Positions 57,264 to 64,000 of a stretch of DNA of 64,000 bases are shown here, one piece after another; position 1 is the first letter of the stretch; the number at the start of each line of letters is the position of its first letter. Below the pieces are notes generated by a model that saw only the letters and a program-made list of their open reading frames with translations, did not search any database and was not told the origin of the DNA. The position numbers and the translations under genes are program-made. Origin of the DNA: JALHNI01 sp044226365 (GTDB lineage: Bacteria; Acidobacteriota; Terriglobia; Bryobacterales; Bryobacteraceae); NCBI GenBank assembly GCA_044226365.1, contig JBGAHE010000008.1:1-64000 (forward strand). Reading direction: 5' to 3'.

Positions 57264-60200
57264 ATGTACGGTCTACGCCACTGGTTTGCCTTGTTGTTAC
57301 TGCTCTGTTGTTCGGCCTCTGCCCAGCGTGTCAAATCGACCTTGAGCGGTGTCGTTACCGATAGCCAGTCCGCCGCCGTGCCCGGAGCCGAAGTCCGCCT
57401 GATCAACGAAGGCACCGGCGTCGTGGTGACCCTCAAGACCTCCGCCGACGGCGCCTACGGCTTCCCGTTCCTCGACACCGGCACCTACTCGGTCCAAGTG
57501 TCGAGTGTCGGCTTCAAGACGCTCTTGCGCACCGGCATCGCCATCTCCTCGAATGCCGACCAGCGGCTCGACCTCACCGTCGACGTCGGCGAGATCAGCC
57601 AGAAAGTGGAGGTCGCCGCCGAAACGCCGCAGGTGAACTCGGTGAATGCAACCGTGGGCACTTCCATCAAACACGACGAAATTGAGAACCTGCCGCTGCT
57701 CGAACGCAACGTCCTCCAACTCATCAACCTCATCCCGGGCTCGACGCTAGGTGGGACAGGCACCACCGACTTCAACCCGTCGATCAACGGGACGCGCCCG
57801 CGCGGCAACAACTTCACCGTCGACGGCATCTCAATCAATCAGGAACACTCGGGCACCACTGGTGGCGCCGGCGTCTCTTACTCACCGCAGGTGGAAGCGG
57901 TGGGCGAACTGAACGTCCTCACCAGTAATTACTCGGCTGAGTATGGGCGCGCCATGGGCAGCGTCATCAGCTTGAGTTTGCTCTCCGGCACGAATAAGTT
58001 CCGCGGTTCCTTCTTTAACTTCATGCGGAACGACGTGCTGAATGCCCGCTCCTATTTCCTCGCCGCCACCGCCCCCAAGCCCAAGCTCCGCAACAACCAA
58101 TTGGGTGGCAGTTTGGGTGGCCGCATCATCCGCGACAAGCTCTTCTTCTTCGCCACCGGCGAACAGTTGCTGCAACACAGTTCCAACGTCAGCACCTTCA
58201 GCGTTCCCACGCGCGCCATGCTGCAGGGCGACTTCAGTTCCGACGCCAACACCATTTATGACCCCGCCACCGTCGTCATCGGCGCCAATGGCGTCCTGCA
58301 GCGTCAGCCCTTCCCCGGCAACCGGATTCCCACCGCCCGTTTCGATCGCTCCGCCCTACCTCTCGCCGCCTTCTGGCCTCAGCCCGACGCCGGCAGCGCC
58401 GATGGCACCTTCACCAACGCTTCGGTGCCCGGCAAGAACGCTATCAAGGTCAATACCAAGGTGGATTACTACCTGAGTGACCGCGACAATCTCTCCGTTC
58501 GCGTCTCCTACAACTATCAGGAAACCATCGGCGCCACCGCCGTACCGGGCCCCGGCAACAGCAACACGGGCGCCTTCGTCAGCACTAAGTCCCCTGGCTT
58601 CCAAACGAATCACACCCACACGTTCCGCCCGAATCTCATCAACGAACTCCGCGGCGGCTTCCAGCGCACCACGGCGCTTCAGACCACCGTTCCCGAAGCC
58701 GTCGCCGACTGGCGGACGCAAGTCGGCCTACCGCAGCTTCACTCCGATCCCAAACTCCAGTACGGCTTCCCCAACCTCGTCGTCACCGGGCTGCCGACCC
58801 TCGGCGCCTCCTTCGATCGCTACGACTTCTTCTCTAACAGCCTCAATTTCAACGACACGCTCAGCTACACGCGCGGTAAGCACTTCTTCAAGTTCGGTGG
58901 TGCGCTCAACCGCATTCAGACCCAGGACCGTTTGCCTGGCTATCCCGCCGGCCTCTATACCTTCTCCGGCACTTACACCAGTAACCCCGGCAACACCCGA
59001 TCGGGCCGCGGCTTTGCCGACATGCTTCTCGGCTGGTCGAGTAACTCGCAGGCTGGCTTATTGGCGCGCGGTGGCAACGGCTACCGCATGATCAACTGGG
59101 AAATCGGCGCCTTCATCCAGGACGACTATCGTGTCAGCCGCAAACTTACTCTCAACATCGGCCTCCGCTGGGATTTGGCCACGCCGCTTCACACGCTCGA
59201 CAACGTCCTGTTCAGCTATGACCCTTCCACCAACACGATGAAAGAGTCCGAGCCGCCGAATCCCGCCAACCGCAAAGACTTCGGCCCGCGCTTCGGCTTT
59301 GCCTATCTCGCCAAGCCCACCTTCGTCATCCGTGGCGGCTACGGCATCTCCTTCTTCCCGCAATTTAAGGGGCTCGGGGGATTCTTCGCCGGCCCACCGA
59401 TTTCGCAAACCAAGGCCTTCCCCAGCGTGAACCCCGCCGTAGCCGCGCTCACCTTCCGCGACACCTTCGGCGAGTTCGATGAGTCGGCCAGCAAGGTCTT
59501 CACGTTCACGCCCAATGACGCCGGCCCCATGTTCGGCAGCAATCCGTCCCCCTACATGCAAGCCTGGAACCTGACGCTCGAAAAGCAGATCAAGAGCTAT
59601 CTGTTCTCGCTCAGCTATGTCGGCAACAAAGGCACGCATCTGGAGAACATCATCCAGGCCAATCAACTCTCCGCCGACTTACTCGGGCCGGACTCTAAGT
59701 TCGGCGGCGTCCCCGCCCAGCGCCGGCGTCCGTTCCCCAATGCCGGCCGCATCCAGAAGATGCAGAACGACCTGAATTCGCATTACCACTCGCTGCAAGC
59801 CAAGATCGAAAAGCGCTTCTCCCACGGACTCTCGCTGCTCACCGCCTTCACCTGGAGCAAAAGCATGGAGGTCAACCGCGCGTACGTGCAGGACCACACC
59901 TACCGCGAATCCAGCAAGAGTCAGTCGCTCTACAACGTTCCCAAGGTGTTCGTCCAAAGCGGCACCTACGAACTTCCAGTAGGCAAGGGCAAATGGCTCC
60001 TGAACCGCGGCGGCGTAGTGAATAGCTTCGTCGGCGGCTGGCGACTTTCCGGCATCCTGACCCTCCGCGACGGCTATCCCGTCAACGTCGTCTCCAGCAT
60101 CAACAACTCCGGCTCGTTCAACCTGCGCTTGCTCCCCAACATCATCCGCAACCCGAACCTCTCTGCCGACCAGCGGACGGTGCTTCGCTGGTATGACCCC

Positions 60201-60476
60201 GCGGCTTACACCATCCCGGATCCCTACACCTTCGGTAACGCCAGCAACTTCACCGTTCGCGGCCCTGGCATGGTGAACCTCAGTCCCTCGCTCGCCAAGG
60301 TCTTCCGCTTCTGGGAAGGCAAGCGCCTCGAGTTCCGCGCCGAAGCCTACAACGTCTTCAACACCCCCGGGTTCGGACTTCCCGATGGCAACATCGGTGG
60401 CGCCAACGCGGGCCGCATCACCGGCCTTTCGAACCAGAACCGCGCCCTGCAATTCGCCCTGCGCCTCATGTTCTAA
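57264..60476 (+). CDS. Oar-like TonB-dependent outer-membrane receptor 2
   Basis: A 1070-aa receptor. After a signal peptide (WFALLLLLCCSASAQ) comes the carboxypeptidase-regulatory domain (LSGVVTDSQSAAVPGAEVRLINEGTG), a plug (PSINGTRPRGNNFTVDGISINQ; SAEYGRAMGSVISLSLLSGTNKF) and a long barrel ending ALRLMF with a terminal Phe. AAGGAG precedes ATG 57264. The plug and domain order match receptor 1. It is flanked by propeller proteins, supporting co-evolved binding, cleavage and import of one glycan class. No SusD-like lipoprotein follows. Confidence 0.9.
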   Translation: MYGLRHWFALLLLLCCSASAQRVKSTLSGVVTDSQSAAVPGAEVRLINEGTGVVVTLKTSADGAYGFPFLDTGTYSVQVSSVGFKTLLRTGIAISSNADQRLDLTVDVGEISQKVEVAAETPQVNSVNATVGTSIKHDEIENLPLLERNVLQLINLIPGSTLGGTGTTDFNPSINGTRPRGNNFTVDGISINQEHSGTTGGAGVSYSPQVEAVGELNVLTSNYSAEYGRAMGSVISLSLLSGTNKFRGSFFNFMRNDVLNARSYFLAATAPKPKLRNNQLGGSLGGRIIRDKLFFFATGEQLLQHSSNVSTFSVPTRAMLQGDFSSDANTIYDPATVVIGANGVLQRQPFPGNRIPTARFDRSALPLAAFWPQPDAGSADGTFTNASVPGKNAIKVNTKVDYYLSDRDNLSVRVSYNYQETIGATAVPGPGNSNTGAFVSTKSPGFQTNHTHTFRPNLINELRGGFQRTTALQTTVPEAVADWRTQVGLPQLHSDPKLQYGFPNLVVTGLPTLGASFDRYDFFSNSLNFNDTLSYTRGKHFFKFGGALNRIQTQDRLPGYPAGLYTFSGTYTSNPGNTRSGRGFADMLLGWSSNSQAGLLARGGNGYRMINWEIGAFIQDDYRVSRKLTLNIGLRWDLATPLHTLDNVLFSYDPSTNTMKESEPPNPANRKDFGPRFGFAYLAKPTFVIRGGYGISFFPQFKGLGGFFAGPPISQTKAFPSVNPAVAALTFRDTFGEFDESASKVFTFTPNDAGPMFGSNPSPYMQAWNLTLEKQIKSYLFSLSYVGNKGTHLENIIQANQLSADLLGPDSKFGGVPAQRRRPFPNAGRIQKMQNDLNSHYHSLQAKIEKRFSHGLSLLTAFTWSKSMEVNRAYVQDHTYRESSKSQSLYNVPKVFVQSGTYELPVGKGKWLLNRGGVVNSFVGGWRLSGILTLRDGYPVNVVSSINNSGSFNLRLLPNIIRNPNLSADQRTVLRWYDPAAYTIPDPYTFGNASNFTVRGPGMVNLSPSLAKVFRFWEGKRLEFRAEAYNVFNTPGFGLPDGNIGGANAGRITGLSNQNRALQFALRLMF

Positions 60477-60486
60477 CCTTGCATCC

Positions 60487-61215
60487 ATGCACCGACGCCA
60501 CTTTCTCGCGCTCGCCGCCCTGGCCCCAGCCGCCGTTGCCCAGGAGGCCGCTGAAGATCGGTTCGCCCCGCTCAAAGCTCTGCTCGCCGCCCCGGATCCG
60601 GCCGTGTGGCTCTTCACCGGCGACAGCATCACCCACGGCGCCGCGCACACCAATGGCTGGCGCAGCTATCCGGAGCACTTCAACGAGCGCGTCAAGTTCG
60701 AGCTACGCCGTTACCGGGACGTCGTGATCAACACCGGCATCAGCGGGGACCGCATGCCGGGTCTGCTGAAGGATCTCGAGTGGCGGGTCCTCCGCTACCA
60801 GCCCACCGTGGTCTCGTTAATGATGGGCATGAACGACTGTGGACGCGGGCCCGCCGGCCTCGACGACTTTCGCACCAACCTGGGCTTCTTCCACGACGCC
60901 GTCAAGGCGAAAGGCTCGCACCTGTTGATGAACACGCCCAACGCCGTTCATATCCCCAATAGCGCCGCGCGCAAGCATCTGCCCCTCTATGTCGACGCGA
61001 TCCGTGCCTTCGCCGAAGAACGGCGCCTGCCGCTCGTCGACCACTTCAAGTTCTGGACCGAAACCCGCAAAGGCCCCTTCGATCTCATCTACGTCCTGCG
61101 CGATGCCGCCGTTCACCCCAACAACTATGGGCACATCCTGCTCGCCAAACTGATTTTCCGCGAGTTGGGCATTGACGATCCCGCGAGCGCCACCTGCCGC
61201 CTCTGGGTGCCGTAA
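60487..61215 (+). CDS. Exported SGNH/GDSL hydrolase
   Basis: A 242-aa single-domain esterase with an RR leader (MHRRHFLALAALAPAAVAQ). Active-site blocks in order are FTGDSITHGAA (Ser), ISGDRMPG (oxyanion Gly), MGMNDCGRG (Asn), and an Asp-x-x-His pair in DAAVHPNNYG. Such enzymes remove acyl groups from carbohydrates. Ten bases after receptor 2 and two before the next hydrolase, so operonic. Confidence 0.85.
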   Translation: MHRRHFLALAALAPAAVAQEAAEDRFAPLKALLAAPDPAVWLFTGDSITHGAAHTNGWRSYPEHFNERVKFELRRYRDVVINTGISGDRMPGLLKDLEWRVLRYQPTVVSLMMGMNDCGRGPAGLDDFRTNLGFFHDAVKAKGSHLLMNTPNAVHIPNSAARKHLPLYVDAIRAFAEERRLPLVDHFKFWTETRKGPFDLIYVLRDAAVHPNNYGHILLAKLIFRELGIDDPASATCRLWVP

Positions 61216-61217
61216 CC

Positions 61218-62114
61218 ATGCTCCTACTGTGCATCCTGGCCGTGCTCACGCAGGCCAAGCCAATTCCTTATCAGCACACCCCTGACCACGCGAACCTGCG
61301 CTATGGTCCGCATGAGCGCCATGTCATCGACTTGTGGCTTGCCAAGTCCGATCGGCCCACGCCGCTGGTCATCTCCATCCACGGCGGTGGTTTCCGCGGC
61401 GGCGATAAGACAGCTCTCTACCCCCTGTTGCTCGAGTTGCTGCTCGAGCGCGGCATCTCTGTGGCCGCCATCAACTATCGCCTCACCACGCAGGCCCCGT
61501 ACCCGGCGCCGATGCTCGATGGCGCTCGTGCCGTCCAATATCTGCGGCATCACGCGCGGCAATGGAACCTGGACCCCGAACGCTTAGCCGCTACCGGTGG
61601 TTCCGCTGGCGCCGGGCTCGCCCTATGGCTCGGCTTCCATCGCGACCTTGCCCAGCCGTCCAGCGACGACCCCCTTCTGCGCGAGTCCACGCGACTCACG
61701 GCCGTCGGAGTCTTCGGTGCGCAAACCACTTACGATCCCCGCGTCGTAGCGCCGCTCATCGGCGAACCGGCCATCCGCCACGGGCTCTTCGAACCGCTGG
61801 TGGGCTTGAAGAAAGGTGACCCGTACACTTCCGCCGCCTACGCGCTTTTCGAAGACGCTTCGCCCATCAATCACCTCACCGCCGACGACCCGCCGGTCGC
61901 GCTCATCTACAACGAACCGGACCTCGACATTCCCCCCACCGCCAAAGACGGCACCGCCATCCATTCGCCGCGCTTCGGACAGTTGCTGAAGAAGCGCATG
62001 GACGCCCTCGGCGTCCCTTGCGACCTTCACGAACTCACCGTGCCCGCGGCACACGCCCAGGTTCAACAACTCCTCGCCGACTTCTTCGCCGCTCGCTTGA
62101 AAGGAGCCCGCTAA
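61218..62114 (+). CDS. Exported alpha/beta hydrolase (esterase/lipase, HSL-like)
   Basis: A 298-aa product with a short signal peptide (MLLLCILAVLTQA). It shows the HGGGFRGG oxyanion motif (residues about 55-62) and the nucleophile elbow TGGSAGAGLALWLG, as in hormone-sensitive-lipase/BD-FAE-type esterases; the DP..G acid and a C-terminal VPAAHAQV histidine complete the triad. Probably a glycan or aryl ester hydrolase. Its stop (TAA) shares a base with the next ATG. Confidence 0.85.
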   Translation: MLLLCILAVLTQAKPIPYQHTPDHANLRYGPHERHVIDLWLAKSDRPTPLVISIHGGGFRGGDKTALYPLLLELLLERGISVAAINYRLTTQAPYPAPMLDGARAVQYLRHHARQWNLDPERLAATGGSAGAGLALWLGFHRDLAQPSSDDPLLRESTRLTAVGVFGAQTTYDPRVVAPLIGEPAIRHGLFEPLVGLKKGDPYTSAAYALFEDASPINHLTADDPPVALIYNEPDLDIPPTAKDGTAIHSPRFGQLLKKRMDALGVPCDLHELTVPAAHAQVQQLLADFFAARLKGAR

Positions 62115-63706
62115 TGCGCCGACGGCAATTCCTCCAACTCGCCGCTGCCTTGCCCGCTGCGTCCGCCCAACTTCAGTACGCCCCGCCGAAGCCCGGCCCG
62201 CCGCGGACGCTCTTCCTCTTCACGGACTGGTTCCACGTCAACAAGGGCGACCTGCGCCCCGTGCTCGACGTCACGCGGCTCTCTGAAGACGGCATCAAGA
62301 AGAAGGAGTCCTTCGAGAAGGCCGGCCTGGTCTTCTACTCCGGCGCCCACGGCTTCCGCGGCCTCGATGTTCCCTATGGCGTGCGCATTACCCCGGAGAT
62401 CGCCGAACGTTCGGCCCCGGTGCTCTCGGCCGACGCCCCCTGGGAAGCCGACTTCGGCTACCACTCCGTTATCCACGAAGAGGGCCGCTATAAGTGCTGG
62501 TATTACGCCCAATTGCAATCGCAGAAAACTGGCTTGGCGATCGCCGCCGGTCGGGCGATGGAAGTCACCGGCTCCGCCATGGCTTACGCCGAAAGCGAGG
62601 ATGGCTTCCGTTGGAAGAAGCCCACGCTCAACCTTCTGCCGTACAACGGCTCCACGGCCAACAACCTGATCACCACGCTAGGCAACACGGCCTGCGTCTT
62701 TCGTGACCCGCATGGCCCGCCCGAGGAGCGTTTCAAAGCCGTCCACTTCGATAAGTTACCCGCGGCGGACATCCCAGCCGGCGCGCCGTCGCAACAACAG
62801 TACGGCCTCTATGGCATCTACTCGGCCGATGGCTTTCATTGGCAACGTAAGGACAAAGTGCTCGTCCGCCACTTCGCCGACACGCTCAACGTCGTCGCCT
62901 GGGATCCGCTGCTCGAAAAGTACGTCGGCTACTTCCGCGATCACATGAACGGCCGCAGCATCAGCCGCGCGGAGACCGGCGACTTCTGGGATTGGCCCGC
63001 CACCACTCCCCTGCTTTATTCCGGCCCCCAGGATTTCGCCTCGGACGACTTCTACACCAATGGTTACACCACTTATCCTGGCGACCCCACGCTCCGCCTG
63101 CTCTTCCCGGCCATCTATCATCGCGACAGCGACTCGGTAGATGCCAAAGTCGCCATCAGCCGCGAGGGCCGCGCCTATCAATGGCTCTCCGACCAGCCGC
63201 TCATCCGCAACGGCAAAAGCGGCGACTGGGATCACGGCGGCATCTATCCGAGTCCGCAGCTCGTGCACCTACCCGACGGCCGGCTCGCGTTGCCTTACCG
63301 CGGTTACGCCACCACGCACAACGAGTTCTGGTTCTCGATCTTCTATCAGCAATACCAGCGTCCCGCCCACATGGGCTGGGCCATCTGGCAGGACGGCCGC
63401 CTGGCGGGCATCGAAGCCGAGCATCGCGGCGAGTTCACCACGCAGAACGCGCCCGTCGCCGGCACACACCTTCAGATCAACGCCCGCACTTCACGCGCTG
63501 GCAGCGTAGAAGCCGAGTTACGTCTACGTGGTAAGCCGATTGAAGGTTACACCTTCGCCGACTGCGTCCCTTTCCATGGCGACGAAGTCTGGACCGACTT
63601 CCATTGGAAAGGTAAGTCTGATCTCAGCGAGCTGCGTGGCAAGGCGATCAGCATCGCTTACCGTTTAAATAGCGCCAAAATCTTCGCTTTCCGCTATCGC
63701 GGCTAA
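62114..63706 (+). CDS. Exported five-bladed-propeller glycosidase-like protein D
   Basis: A 530-aa product with an RR leader (MRRRQFLQLAAALPAASAQ). It is a close paralogue of protein C: FTDWFHVNKGDL, GRYKCWYYAQ, MEVTGSAMAYAESEDGFRWKKP, HGPPEERFKAV, YSADGFHWQRKD, IWQDGRLAGIEA and GYTFADCVPFHGDEVWTDFHW recur in the same order. Five-bladed-propeller core plus C-terminal jelly-roll-like module. AAGGAG precedes ATG 62114. Last complete gene of the 53489-63706 operon. Confidence 0.72.
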   Translation: MRRRQFLQLAAALPAASAQLQYAPPKPGPPRTLFLFTDWFHVNKGDLRPVLDVTRLSEDGIKKKESFEKAGLVFYSGAHGFRGLDVPYGVRITPEIAERSAPVLSADAPWEADFGYHSVIHEEGRYKCWYYAQLQSQKTGLAIAAGRAMEVTGSAMAYAESEDGFRWKKPTLNLLPYNGSTANNLITTLGNTACVFRDPHGPPEERFKAVHFDKLPAADIPAGAPSQQQYGLYGIYSADGFHWQRKDKVLVRHFADTLNVVAWDPLLEKYVGYFRDHMNGRSISRAETGDFWDWPATTPLLYSGPQDFASDDFYTNGYTTYPGDPTLRLLFPAIYHRDSDSVDAKVAISREGRAYQWLSDQPLIRNGKSGDWDHGGIYPSPQLVHLPDGRLALPYRGYATTHNEFWFSIFYQQYQRPAHMGWAIWQDGRLAGIEAEHRGEFTTQNAPVAGTHLQINARTSRAGSVEAELRLRGKPIEGYTFADCVPFHGDEVWTDFHWKGKSDLSELRGKAISIAYRLNSAKIFAFRYRG

Positions 63707-63781
63707 CTTAGTCCTGTATGCCGGACGGTAAACCGATTCCGTAGGCTCCATCGCAAGCGTTGCCAGTTACAATGACACCCG

Positions 63782-64000
63782 ATGAGCCTAGTTACCCGCC
63801 AACTGCTGCAGCAACTCCGCGAGTTCGATACCGCTTTACTCGCGAACACCATCGGCGCCATTGACGCGACGCCCGTCGAGTGCTGGTACATGGGCGGTAG
63901 CATCCAATCGGTCACTCCGGAACTGGGACCCACCGTCGGTGTTGCTTACACCTGCGAACTCGATTCCAGTTCGCCGGGCGGCATGGCGCAGATCGATGAC
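63782..64000 (+). CDS. RraA-like aldolase family protein, 3' end cut by the window edge
   Basis: The first 73 codons of an open frame are visible. The sequence LLQQLREFDTALLANTIGAID, then MGGSIQSVTPELGPTVGVAYTC, matches the start of RraA-like proteins, several of which cleave 4-hydroxy-4-methyl-2-oxo acids to pyruvate. It begins 76 bases after propeller D. A third pyruvate-type aldolase fold near this locus would fit sugar-acid breakdown. Partial, so the family call is moderate. Confidence 0.65.
   Translation, partial: MSLVTRQLLQQLREFDTALLANTIGAIDATPVECWYMGGSIQSVTPELGPTVGVAYTCELDSSSPGGMAQIDD

Noticed and set aside
32540..63706. Classical GH33 sialidase Asp-boxes in the propeller proteins
   Set aside because: The turns read S-x-D-G-x-x-W, one residue shorter than the Asp-box, and the sialidase Arg triad is not recognisable; a five-bladed fold fits better.
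1..64000. CRISPR arrays, tRNA/rRNA genes, insertion sequences, phage or attachment sites
   Set aside because: None found on reading both strands; no regularly spaced repeats, transposase motifs or tRNA-like folds were noticed.

Overview
The window (about 60% or more G+C) looks like a chromosome segment of an Acidobacteriota member of the Solibacter/Bryobacter type. The main pointers are family-level: a giant protein with 15 putative-Ig (He_PIG) repeats ending in a domain I recognise as the Solibacter-type TIGR03437 C-terminal domain, an acidobacterial VWFA-related protein, two Oar-like carboxypeptidase-regulatory/TonB-dependent receptors with no SusD partner, and very many Tat-type (RR) signal peptides. 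I see no rRNA, tRNA, CRISPR array, insertion sequence or phage gene, and no gene-free stretch longer than 300 bases.

Positions 1-27,700 are mostly housekeeping and envelope genes. They comprise a truncated SAM methyltransferase, a secreted ferritin-like protein, an isopropylmalate/isocitrate-type dehydrogenase, an S10 carboxypeptidase, a complete isc Fe-S assembly operon without ferredoxin (iscR-iscS-iscU-iscA-hscB-hscA-iscX, minus strand, consensus promoter at 9985-10013), a CCA-adding enzyme and an APC permease with a soluble C-terminal domain. After these come a zinc-ribbon protein, a secreted protein of unknown function, a NarL-type two-component pair, an ALDH/SDR pair, the 1573-aa Ig-repeat protein, a VWA protein and a small outer-membrane barrel.

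Positions 27,700-64,000 form a dense carbohydrate-catabolic region. Secreted or surface functions are a GH29 alpha-L-fucosidase, two TonB receptors, four related five-bladed-propeller glycosidase-like proteins plus a fifth fused to an SGNH esterase, two SASA-type (sialate O-acetylesterase-like) esterases, a further SGNH hydrolase, two alpha/beta hydrolases and a CehA-type metallohydrolase. Uptake and cytoplasmic functions are an SSS symporter coupled to a 54-aa membrane protein, an alpha/alpha-toroid protein, NanE (ManNAc-6-P 2-epimerase), an amidase, an MFS carrier, an aldo-keto reductase, a kelch mutarotase-like protein and three aldolase families (HpcH/HpaI, DHDPS/NAL-like, RraA-like). Regulators are two IclR proteins and one FadR-type GntR protein.

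The main discovery is cis-regulatory. An identical operator, GTTCCA-N5-TGGAAC, occurs upstream of the fucosidase, between the HpcH aldolase and the SSS symporter, and between the aldo-keto reductase and the MFS carrier; a degenerate copy precedes one propeller gene. This ties scattered transcription units into one probable IclR regulon. A separate perfect 34-bp palindrome abuts the start codon of the GntR gene. Together the genes suggest an acidobacterial system for capturing and degrading an acylated, fucose- and amino-sugar or nonulosonate-containing glycan. The exact substrate is inference.
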